From positions 124,001 through 188,000 of the forward strand of contig CANQKC010000001.1 in the NCBI GenBank assembly GCA_947624305.1: a DNA stretch of 64,000 nucleotides, written 5' to 3'. Shown one piece after another: positions 8,248 to 16,307 of the stretch. The translations under genes were made by a program, and so were the position numbers. Below the pieces are notes generated by a model that had not been told where the DNA came from, did not search any database, and saw nothing but the letters and a program-made list of their open reading frames with translations. Position 1 is the first letter of the stretch, and the number at the start of each line of letters is the position of its first letter. The DNA comes from an uncultured Monoglobus sp. (GTDB lineage Bacteria; Bacillota; Clostridia; Monoglobales; Monoglobaceae).

Positions 8248-8366
8248 TCCCTCTCCGTCGCCTTCGGTGCCACCTCTCCCTCCTAAAGGAGGGAGAGGCT
8301 GATATTTGGCTCTCCTCCTTTTAAGGGGGAGAGCTGTCAGCGCAGCTGACTGAGAGGGAGTCACAT
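8248..8366. repeat. REP-like cluster of hairpins between purL and punA
   Basis: Three palindromes in tandem: a 12-bp stem with AA loop (8273-8298), an imperfect GCTCTCC...GGAGAGC hairpin (about 8309-8334), and GTCAGC/GCTGAC (8336-8350). The sequence resembles the second cluster at 50490-50600 (shared CCTCTCCGTC, ACCTCTCCC and GAGAGGCT), so both belong to one dispersed family. Confidence 0.75.
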
Positions 8367-8404
8367 CTTATTTGCACGGCCAAATTGCGTTTTTGGAAGG
8401 CCGA

Positions 8405-11400
8405 TCATGAAAAATACTTAACTCCGCTTTCAAATATCTTCTGGTCTATGTTTCCTGTGATGTTTTTAAACACGTTTTTGCCTATGCGCTCCGAATGGCC
8501 CATTTTTCCGAAAACTCTGCCGTCGGGGCTGGTAATTCCCTCGATAGCGTAATACGAGCCGTTGGGATTATAAGGCATCTCATAAGTCGGCTCGCCCGAC
8601 AGATCAACATACTGAGTGGCGATCTGTCCGTTCTTCTCCATTTCGGCGATTACCTCGGGGCTCGCCACAAAGCGGCCCTCGCCGTGGGACACGGCCACCT
8701 GATGTATATCTCCGAGCTCCACTCCCGCGAGCCACGGCGATTTTACCGATGAGATACGCGTCGAAACGATCTGCGAAACGTGCCTGCCGACCGTGTTATA
8801 GGTAAGCGTCGGGCAGGCGTCGTCAACCTTTCTTATCTCACCGTAAGGCACGAGGCCGAGCTTGACCAAAGCCTGAAATCCGTTGCATATGCCCAGGATA
8901 AGTCCGTCGCGCTTGTTTAAAAGCTCCATGACAGCCTCGCGCAGCTTCTCGTTCTCAAATGCGGCCTTGATGAACTTTCCGGAGCCGTCGGGCTCGTCGC
9001 CGCCGCTGAAACCGCCGGGGATCATGATTATCTGCGCCTCGTTGACCGACTTCACAAATCTGTCGATCGACTCCTCAACATGCGACTGCTTCAGATTTCT
9101 GAATATCCGCACGTCGGTCTCGGCACCGGCCTGCTCGAAAACTCTTGCGGAGTCATACTCGCAGTTGGTTCCGGGGAACGCGGGGATAAACACCTTCGGC
9201 TTCGCCGTCTTTATCGCGGGCGCCTTTGTGTTTCTTTTGTCCCACGAGAACGCCTTCATGCCCACGTCGTCATATTTCGCCTTGGTGGGATAAACGCCTT
9301 CAAGCGGCTTTTTCCACGCCGTTATTATCTCGTCTATATTGATCTCCTCGCCGCCTATTCTGATAACGCCGTCGTCGGTGGTCCTGCCGAGCTTTATCGT
9401 GTCAACACTGTCGCCCAGATAGCCGGTCGCGTTGTTGCCCTCGACCTCAAGGATAATGCCTCCGCTCATCGCGCGGAACAGATCCTCTCCGCTTCCGCAG
9501 TGAGTGAACGCGAAGCCGAGCTTATTGCCCATAGCCGCCTTGATCACGGCCTCCATTGCTCCGCCGTAGCCCACGGCATACGCGCTTCTGATAACGCTGC
9601 TTGGATCCGAGATCATTATGTTAAGCATTCCGTAAAGCTGCTTTAAGCTGTCAAAATCGGGCAGGTTGTTTTCATCATATTTCGGGCGCACGAGGAAGAC
9701 CATGTTGCCCGCGCCTTTGAATTCGCAGGACACCGCCTTGTTTGAGTCAAGAGGCGCGACCGCGAACGAGACGAGCGTGGGCGGCACGTCAATATCGTTG
9801 AACGAGCCCGACATCGAGTCCTTGCCTCCGATAGCCGCGAGGCCCAGCTTCTCCTGCGCGTAATAACCGCCGAGCAGCGCCGCGAGCGGCTTGCCCCAGC
9901 GCTCCGGGTCGGTTCCGAGGCGCTCAAAATATTCCTGGAACGTAAGATAAATGTCCTTATAATCGGCTCCCGCGCACACGGCCCTTGTCACCGACTCGAC
10001 AACGGCGTAAACCGCGCCCGCGAACGGGTTGGCCTCCGAAACCTTCGGATCATAGCCGTAGGCCATTACCGTGGCGGTCTCGCTCTCTCTTCCTCCGCCG
10101 AGGACAGGGATTTTCGCGACCATGCTCTGTTGGGGCGTGAGCTGATATTTTCCGCCGTAAGGCATAAACACCGAACCACCGCCGATAGTGCTGTCAAAAC
10201 GCTCTACCAGGCCTTTCTGCGAGCAGACGTTAAGATCGCTCATAAGCGACATGATCTTCTCTTTATATGTATCTCCTTTTGCGTTAAACTCATATTTATC
10301 AAGTCCGAAATCGTCGGCAGTAACAGTGACGTCGGCGTTTTTCTCGGCTCCGTTGGTGTTTAAAAACGCCCTTGAAATGTCGCATATCGTCTTGCCGCGC
10401 CAGCTCATAACAAGGCGCGGACTCTCGGTCACAACAGCCACAACGACCGCGTCAAGGTTTTCCTTATCGGCCTCGGCAATGAATTTTTCCGCGTCCTTTT
10501 CGCGCACAACGACCGCCATGCGCTCCTGTGACTCCGAGATCGCGAGCTCGGTTCCGTCAAGGCCCTCATACTTTTTGGGGACCTTGTCAAGGTCGATCTC
10601 AAGTCCGTCGGCAAGCTCGCCGATCGCGACCGACACGCCGCCCGCTCCGAAATCGTTGCAGCGGCGGATCATGGTCGTCACCTCGCTCTTGCGGAACAGC
10701 CTCTGAAGCTTTCTCTCAACCGGCGGATTACCCTTCTGGACCTCGGCGCCGCAGGTTTCAAGAGACGAGCTGTCGTGAGCTTTGGACGAGCCCGTCGCTC
10801 CTCCGCAGCCGTCGCGGCCCGTCATTCCGCCAAGCAGAATAACCACGTCGCCGGGCTCCGGAACCTCGCGTATAACGTTCTTTTTAGGGGCAGCCGCGAT
10901 AACTGCACCGATCTCCATGCGCTTTGCGACATAGCCCTCGTCATATATCTCGTTGACCACGCCGGTGGCGAGGCCTATCTGGTTTCCGTATGAGCTGTAA
11001 CCCTCGGCCGCGCCGAGGACCAGCTTGCGCTGCGACAGCTTACCGGGCAGCGTCTCCCTGAGCGTCTTTCTCGGGTCGCCCGCTCCGGTTACGCGCATCG
11101 CCTGATAAACATACGAGCGTCCGGACAGCGGATCGCGGATAGCGCCGCCGAGACAGGTGGCCGCTCCGCCGAACGGCTCGATCTCGGTTGGGTGGTTATG
11201 GGTCTCGTTTTTAAACATTACCAAATAATCCTCGGTCGTGCCGTCGGTCATTTTTACCTCGACCTCGATCGAGCAGGCGTTGATCTCCTCACTCTCGTCA
11301 AGAGCCGTGAGCACGCCGCGCTTTTTAAGCTCCTTGACCGCGATCGTGGCGACGTCCATAAGGCATACGCTCTTTTTGTCAAGCCTCTCGCCGTACACGA

Positions 11401-12172
11401 ATTTTCTCGACTCGAGATAATCGCCGTACACGCTCTTTATAAACTCGTTTTTGATCTTAACGTTGTTAAGCTTGGTCGCGAACGTGGTATGGCGGCAATG
11501 ATCCGACCAATAGGTGTCGATCATCCTTATCTCGGTCAGCGACGGGTCGCGCTTTTCATCATCGCGGAAATACGCGCGGCAGAACTTAATATCGTCCTCA
11601 TCCATCGCGAGGCCGAGCTCGCTTATCATATTGACAAGTTCTCCGTCCGACATTGTGATAAATCCGTCTATTGTCTTAACGTCGGCGGGATCCTCGAGCC
11701 TGTCGCTCAAGGTCTCGGGCTTATCCATTGAAGCCGGACGCGACTCAACAGGGTTTATGTAATAATTTCTCGCGGCAAGCAGTTCCTCATCGCTTATCTC
11801 TCCCGAGAGGATAACTATCTTAGCCGTTCTTACGATCGGCTTTTCGCCGCCCGTCAAGATCTGGGCGCACTGCGCCGCGCTGTCCGCCCGCTGATCGAAC
11901 TGGCCGGGCAGATACTCGGACGCGAAATATTTATCGCCCGCGGGAATATCAAGCGTCTCAAAATACACGTTATCGACCTGAGGCTCGGCAAAAACGACCG
12001 GAAGCACGGTCTCAAGCTCGCTGTCGCTCAAGCCGTCAATATCATAGCGGTTGATCACGCGGACGGATTTAAGGCCGCCAAGCGCGAGATTTTGAACAAA
12101 ATCATCGCAAAGCGCGCGCGCCTCGATATCAAAGCCTTTTTTCTTTTCAACGAATAATCTCTTAATGCTCAT
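8405..12172 (-). CDS. purL: Phosphoribosylformylglycinamidine synthase, large single-chain form
   Basis: A 1255-residue FGAM synthase that carries both the synthase and the glutaminase parts, unlike the split PurS/PurL/PurQ system of Bacillus. The N-terminal region has WSDHCRHTTF, followed by FKNETHNHPTEIEPFGGAATCLGGAIRD in two AIRS-like halves and GGKDSMSGSF. The C-terminal glutaminase shows PGTNCEYDSARVF, GICNGFQALVKLGL with the nucleophile Cys, and SHGEGRF and GHSERIG. It uses ATP and glutamine to convert FGAR to FGAM. The ATG is preceded by AGGAGC, and a perfect promoter lies upstream. The salvage genes downstream may be cotranscribed through the 193-base repeat-filled gap. Confidence 0.97.
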   Translation of the reverse strand: MSIKRLFVEKKKGFDIEARALCDDFVQNLALGGLKSVRVINRYDIDGLSDSELETVLPVVFAEPQVDNVYFETLDIPAGDKYFASEYLPGQFDQRADSAAQCAQILTGGEKPIVRTAKIVILSGEISDEELLAARNYYINPVESRPASMDKPETLSDRLEDPADVKTIDGFITMSDGELVNMISELGLAMDEDDIKFCRAYFRDDEKRDPSLTEIRMIDTYWSDHCRHTTFATKLNNVKIKNEFIKSVYGDYLESRKFVYGERLDKKSVCLMDVATIAVKELKKRGVLTALDESEEINACSIEVEVKMTDGTTEDYLVMFKNETHNHPTEIEPFGGAATCLGGAIRDPLSGRSYVYQAMRVTGAGDPRKTLRETLPGKLSQRKLVLGAAEGYSSYGNQIGLATGVVNEIYDEGYVAKRMEIGAVIAAAPKKNVIREVPEPGDVVILLGGMTGRDGCGGATGSSKAHDSSSLETCGAEVQKGNPPVERKLQRLFRKSEVTTMIRRCNDFGAGGVSVAIGELADGLEIDLDKVPKKYEGLDGTELAISESQERMAVVVREKDAEKFIAEADKENLDAVVVAVVTESPRLVMSWRGKTICDISRAFLNTNGAEKNADVTVTADDFGLDKYEFNAKGDTYKEKIMSLMSDLNVCSQKGLVERFDSTIGGGSVFMPYGGKYQLTPQQSMVAKIPVLGGGRESETATVMAYGYDPKVSEANPFAGAVYAVVESVTRAVCAGADYKDIYLTFQEYFERLGTDPERWGKPLAALLGGYYAQEKLGLAAIGGKDSMSGSFNDIDVPPTLVSFAVAPLDSNKAVSCEFKGAGNMVFLVRPKYDENNLPDFDSLKQLYGMLNIMISDPSSVIRSAYAVGYGGAMEAVIKAAMGNKLGFAFTHCGSGEDLFRAMSGGIILEVEGNNATGYLGDSVDTIKLGRTTDDGVIRIGGEEINIDEIITAWKKPLEGVYPTKAKYDDVGMKAFSWDKRNTKAPAIKTAKPKVFIPAFPGTNCEYDSARVFEQAGAETDVRIFRNLKQSHVEESIDRFVKSVNEAQIIMIPGGFSGGDEPDGSGKFIKAAFENEKLREAVMELLNKRDGLILGICNGFQALVKLGLVPYGEIRKVDDACPTLTYNTVGRHVSQIVSTRISSVKSPWLAGVELGDIHQVAVSHGEGRFVASPEVIAEMEKNGQIATQYVDLSGEPTYEMPYNPNGSYYAIEGITSPDGRVFGKMGHSERIGKNVFKNITGNIDQKIFESGVKYFS

Positions 12173-12237
12173 AACAAAAGCTCCTCGTCTGTATTTATTT
12201 TAGTATTATTATCCGAAATCAAAATAATCACAGAAAT

Positions 12238-12266
12238 ATTATAAAATAACGCGTCTTTGTTGTCAA
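12238..12266 (-). promoter_or_regulatory. Promoter for purL
   Basis: On the minus strand TTGACA (12261-12266) and TATAAT (12238-12243) match consensus at 17-base spacing. The spacer contains ACGCGT, as in the purE promoter. Confidence 0.85.
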
Positions 12267-12320
12267 CCGTTTATTGACCAAACTTAGCGCAAAGACTTAC
12301 AATAAATTTTATTTTTCATG

Positions 12321-12349
12321 TTGAAATTTTTGACTGAATATGATAAAAT
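12321..12349 (+). promoter_or_regulatory. Promoter for the pectate lyase gene
   Basis: TTGAAA (12321-12326) and TAAAAT (12344-12349) are spaced by 17 bases, about 40 bases before the ATG. Confidence 0.6.
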
Positions 12350-12388
12350 GAAAAAAATAAGTATCATTAATATACGGGAGGTACAGAA

Positions 12389-15300
12389 ATGAAAAAATTT
12401 TTCTCATTGATTTTAGCGTTATGCGTAACGCTCTCGGCTTTGCCGATATGCTCGGCTTTCGCCGAGGGTGAGCCCGATTTGAGCGCCGCGGAAGCCGCGG
12501 CGTCCGCTGATCCCCTGCCCGCGTTCCCGGGCGCCGAGGGCGGCGGAAAGTACACCAAGGGCGCCAGAGGCGCGCTTGACAGCGGCGGCACGGTTGAGGT
12601 CTATCATGTCACGAACCTTGATCCCGACGGTCCCGGCAGCTTAGCCGACGCGGTCGGCGACAGCGTTAAGGAAGGCGATGATTCCGAGACAGTCGGCAGG
12701 ATCGTCGTGTTTGACGTGGGCGGAATTATTGAGGTGCCCGACACGCTTTATATCAACCGAAACAACATCACCCTGCTCGGCCAGACCGCGCCCGGTGACG
12801 GCGTTACTCTGACGGGCGGAGATCTTAGGATAGGCAACGGCAGAAAGAATGTTATGATCCGTTATATGCGCGTGCGCCCCACCAACAAGAACGGCGGCGA
12901 GCCCGACGGAATTGGCGGACAGTGGAACCAGGACGTTATCATTGACCACTGCTCAACAAGCTGGTTTGTGGACGAGGGCCTGACGCTCTACGCGGGCAGC
13001 GCCGAGAACGCCACCTACAAGCAGGGGCAGCGCCTCACCGTTCAGGACACGATTGCGGCGGAAAGCATGAGGCTTTCGGGCCACTTTAAGGGCGCGCACG
13101 GCTACGGCGGAATTTTGGGCGGAACGAACGCGACCTACTACCGCAATCTGTTCGCCCACCACGACAGCCGCTCGCCCAGACTTGACCGCGTGCTGCAAAA
13201 GACCGATATTCAGAACAACATGGTCTACAACTGGGGTGTTACCAACTCGGCCTACGGCGGCGAGCCTACCTCGCCCCACAATCAGGTGCTCAACCCCTCA
13301 AAGATCAACTACGCGAACAACTATTACAGCTTCGGCCCCAGCACCCGCGAGGACAGGAAGCCGAGAATATATGACTTTGACAAGCTTGCCAAAACGGTTG
13401 ACGGCGTGACATACAAGAGCCAATTCTATATGGAAAACAACTATGTTGACGGCTATTCCGACGTCACCGCCAATAACTGGCTTGACAAGGCGGTCAACAA
13501 GGCCGCGGATCAGGTCGAAAGAATGAGCGAGCCGTTCTCGCTCGGCGATGAGCTTTATCCCGACTTGAACGTCAGCGAGGTTATCCCGGGCGCCGAGGTG
13601 AAAGACGCTATACTTCCCGGAATTGGAGCCACGCTGCCCAAACGCGACGCGACCGACGCCAGGATAATCGCCGACGCGAAAAACAGGACAGGCAGGATAA
13701 TCAACAACTCCGACGAAGTCGGCGGCATCAGTGGATTTGAAAAAGTTGAAAAGCCGTTTGAGATCCCCGCGGATTGGAAGACCGCAAACGGAATGGGCAG
13801 CGCGAAGGATGAGGATATTATACAAAGCGGCGCAAACGCGGGCTACACATGGATTGAGGCTTATGTCAACGATTGGACTGCGGAGCAGAGCGCGACGCTT
13901 CCGACCAATCCCGAGATCGTTGTCACATCGCCCGCGATCGCATCGGTAAGCAGCAAGGTGGGTGACACGACCGTCAACAACGGAAGGTGGACGGTTATAA
14001 ACGACACGCAGACAGTGGCTTATAAGGCGCAGGCTTCGGCGGTCGGAAACACAACTGTCACCAAAATGGAGCTTTGGGACGGCCCGAACAAGATCAAGGA
14101 ATATCCGGGAGCATCGTCTATCGACGACGCGATTTCTCTCGAGATAGGCGAGCATTATCTGTCATGCATGGCGTATAACGACGCGGGCGAGAGCACACGC
14201 AGCACCACCTCGATCGTATACGTTAACGGAACCAACTCTCCCGAGGGCTGGCAGATGGCAAAAATCGGCTCACCCGGATACGGAAACGGCGCCGTTTCGG
14301 TTGACGAAAACGGAGTATATACGATCGGCGGCAGCGGAAAAATAGGCGGCAAGAGCGACAGCTGCAACTTTATGTATAAGCAGGTCAGCGGAAACTTCGA
14401 CATCTCGATCAAGATGCAGGACATGATGGACAACGAGAACGGCCCCGTTATGGGACTTATGGTACGCAGCACTCTGGACTCCAACTCGGTATCGGCGGCT
14501 CTGGTCGACGGCTGGATAAAGCTCGGCCGCAATCCCAGGATCGTCGCCAGAACCACCAAGGGCGGGGCGCTTGCGACAGACCCCGACGAGACCAACTCGA
14601 CCGACATGAAAACGGGCATATTCTTTAAGGACAAAAACGGCGGCGTTATCTCGGCGAATGTTCTCGGCGAATATAACGACGGCAACAAAAAGGGCTACAA
14701 CTGGCTGCCCGGCGAGGCGCATGAACTTCCGAACTATCTCAGGATCCAGCGCGACGGCGATAACCTTGTGTTCTCGGTTTCAAACGGCGGCGAGAGCTAC
14801 ACCGACAATATCAGACAGCCGTACATCATGAACATCAAGGGTCTCCCCGAAACGATGTATGTCGGCGTCGCGATCGACTCACATCAGGGACAGTCGGACG
14901 CGTCGCCCAAGGCATATTACTCGATGGCGAGCTTCAGCGATCTGAAGCTTGACAACAAGTCCAACTTCGCGGGTCTGCCCACTCCCGAGCCGACGGCCAC
15001 CCCGGCTCCCTCGGTTGAGCCGTATATCGCCGAGCAGTATGACATATGGCAGGACGGCGCCTCGACCGAGAACGGAGCGCTGAGCACCAACAGCGTCGTT
15101 TATAAGGACGGTGAGCCCGCCCTCTATGTTGAGACGTTCAACGTATACCGCGAGCTCGCGCAGCCCTACAGCGACGGAGTTGTGGACTTTGACTTTGACG
15201 TGTATGTGGATAAAGATGTTGACCGCAGCTTCAGAGTTTATTTCGAGAATAAGGCGGGCAACTGGCAGAACGGCGAGAACGTGTTTGCCGAGATAATTAA

Positions 15301-15865
15301 CAACGCGAACAGCCAGATCAACAAGGGCCCCGCGCTTGACGACAGAGCAAATCCGTTTGTAACATACGCTCAAATCGGCGGCAGCGGATGGGTTCACTTT
15401 GACACAAAGATTGACTACTCAAGGGCCGGTACTGACGGTTTTATCACAATGACCGCCTCAAAAAAGGACGGCACGATCCTCGGCGAAACGACGATCGGCA
15501 GCATTGAGGGCAGAGACACTACCCTGCGCTCGATCCGACTGGTAAAGACCGCGGACCCCACATATTTCGCCAATATGAGGCTCGAAAAGGAATTCTCAAG
15601 CGACAAAGTGTTCTATGTGAGTGAGCCGACCATGGACGGCAGAACGGTCAACGCGACGATAAAGAATGTCGGCGAACAAAGCGGCGCTCTGTTTATAGCG
15701 GCCGCGTATGAAAACGGCGTGCTTGCCGACGCGAAGATCGCCGAAATTCCCATGTCCGACTCGGATTACACCGTCAGCGACATGACGTTTGACAAGGATT
15801 ACACAGACATAAGGTTCTACCTCTGGTCAAGCGACTCACTCGAGCCTTACACCAACATGAAGTAA
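12389..15865 (+). CDS. Secreted multidomain pectate lyase (PL1 family)
   Basis: A 1158-residue exported protein. Residues 1-26 form a signal peptide. A PL1 pectate-lyase beta-helix spans about 45-430: FPGAEGGGKYTKGARG, the VYHVTNLDPDGPGSL phrase, FDVGGIIEV, VIIDHCSTSW and HHDSRSPRLDR with the likely catalytic Arg. Downstream are an Ig-like region (about 510-610), a beta-sandwich region (about 615-860) starting near NSPEGWQMAKIG, a Pro/Thr linker (about 866-878), another beta domain, and a C-terminal 85-residue module ending FYLWSSDSLEP. No SLH or sortase signal is seen, so it is probably released. GGGAGG precedes the ATG. It cuts demethylated galacturonan, the product expected from the methylesterase encoded at 26067-34316. 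Confidence 0.88.
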   Translation: MKKFFSLILALCVTLSALPICSAFAEGEPDLSAAEAAASADPLPAFPGAEGGGKYTKGARGALDSGGTVEVYHVTNLDPDGPGSLADAVGDSVKEGDDSETVGRIVVFDVGGIIEVPDTLYINRNNITLLGQTAPGDGVTLTGGDLRIGNGRKNVMIRYMRVRPTNKNGGEPDGIGGQWNQDVIIDHCSTSWFVDEGLTLYAGSAENATYKQGQRLTVQDTIAAESMRLSGHFKGAHGYGGILGGTNATYYRNLFAHHDSRSPRLDRVLQKTDIQNNMVYNWGVTNSAYGGEPTSPHNQVLNPSKINYANNYYSFGPSTREDRKPRIYDFDKLAKTVDGVTYKSQFYMENNYVDGYSDVTANNWLDKAVNKAADQVERMSEPFSLGDELYPDLNVSEVIPGAEVKDAILPGIGATLPKRDATDARIIADAKNRTGRIINNSDEVGGISGFEKVEKPFEIPADWKTANGMGSAKDEDIIQSGANAGYTWIEAYVNDWTAEQSATLPTNPEIVVTSPAIASVSSKVGDTTVNNGRWTVINDTQTVAYKAQASAVGNTTVTKMELWDGPNKIKEYPGASSIDDAISLEIGEHYLSCMAYNDAGESTRSTTSIVYVNGTNSPEGWQMAKIGSPGYGNGAVSVDENGVYTIGGSGKIGGKSDSCNFMYKQVSGNFDISIKMQDMMDNENGPVMGLMVRSTLDSNSVSAALVDGWIKLGRNPRIVARTTKGGALATDPDETNSTDMKTGIFFKDKNGGVISANVLGEYNDGNKKGYNWLPGEAHELPNYLRIQRDGDNLVFSVSNGGESYTDNIRQPYIMNIKGLPETMYVGVAIDSHQGQSDASPKAYYSMASFSDLKLDNKSNFAGLPTPEPTATPAPSVEPYIAEQYDIWQDGASTENGALSTNSVVYKDGEPALYVETFNVYRELAQPYSDGVVDFDFDVYVDKDVDRSFRVYFENKAGNWQNGENVFAEIINNANSQINKGPALDDRANPFVTYAQIGGSGWVHFDTKIDYSRAGTDGFITMTASKKDGTILGETTIGSIEGRDTTLRSIRLVKTADPTYFANMRLEKEFSSDKVFYVSEPTMDGRTVNATIKNVGEQSGALFIAAAYENGVLADAKIAEIPMSDSDYTVSDMTFDKDYTDIRFYLWSSDSLEPYTNMK

Positions 15866-15906
15866 TCAGCCTCACCGTTTGGTGGAAAGAGGTCAAACAC
15901 GATAAA

Positions 15907-15938
15907 AAACGGATAGAGAAAATTTTCTCTATCCGTTT
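15907..15938. terminator. Bidirectional hairpin terminator
   Basis: A 32-base near-perfect palindrome made of AAACGGATAGAGAAAA and its complement, A-rich on the left and T-containing on the right. It separates the pectate lyase gene from the convergent AbrB-type gene. Confidence 0.8.
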
Positions 15939-15961
15939 AATATTCCTATCAAGCTGCGGCT

Positions 15962-16246
15962 TTACTCGGTGAGCTTTTTGATCTCGTCAAGACAGAATTT
16001 GCATATGTGGCCGTCTCTGTATTTTACGGCGAGATTGCTCTCGGTGCCGCAAAAAACGCACGACGGATTTTTGCGCTTGATGATCAGCTTGTCGTCCTCC
16101 ATGTACATGCTTACCTCAATCGTGTTGGTATCCAAATTCGGATTGTCGGGATCATCGATTTTGCGAAACATTAGCGCCTTTCTTATGTCTTTCGGAATTA
16201 CAATTCTTCCGGAAAGATCCATTTCTCTGCTAATTTCTTTTCTCAT
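15962..16246 (-). CDS. AbrB/SpoVT-type regulator with C-terminal zinc finger
   Basis: A 94-residue protein. The N-terminus (REMDLSGRIVIPKDIRKAL) is the swapped-hairpin AbrB DNA-binding fold found in transition-state and sporulation regulators. The C-terminal half carries CVFCG and CKFC, two CxxC pairs about 18 residues apart, typical of a small zinc ribbon seen in clostridial members. The ATG at 16246 follows AGAGGTG; an upstream GTG at 16255 lacks a separate site. It has its own promoter, overlapping the end of the germination operon. Its targets cannot be told. Confidence 0.85.
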   Translation of the reverse strand: MRKEISREMDLSGRIVIPKDIRKALMFRKIDDPDNPNLDTNTIEVSMYMEDDKLIIKRKNPSCVFCGTESNLAVKYRDGHICKFCLDEIKKLTE

Positions 16247-16278
16247 ACAAAACACCTCTGAAATAAATACTTTATCAC

Positions 16279-16307
16279 ATTATAACATACAAAAAGAATT
16301 TTGTCAA
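16279..16307 (-). promoter_or_regulatory. Promoter for the AbrB-type gene
   Basis: Minus-strand TTGACA (16302-16307) and TATAAT (16279-16284), 17-base spacing. It overlaps the stop codon of the upstream germination gene. Confidence 0.8.

Noticed and set aside
8212-8364. N-terminal extension of the purine-nucleoside phosphorylase
   Set aside because: It is translated from a palindromic repeat cluster (PPLGGRGG-type peptide); the ribosome-binding site and homology place the start at 8211.
13298-14155. 285-codon minus-strand frame opposite the pectate lyase
   Set aside because: Antisense of a gene with clear PL1 motifs; no promoter, no ribosome-binding site, no motif.
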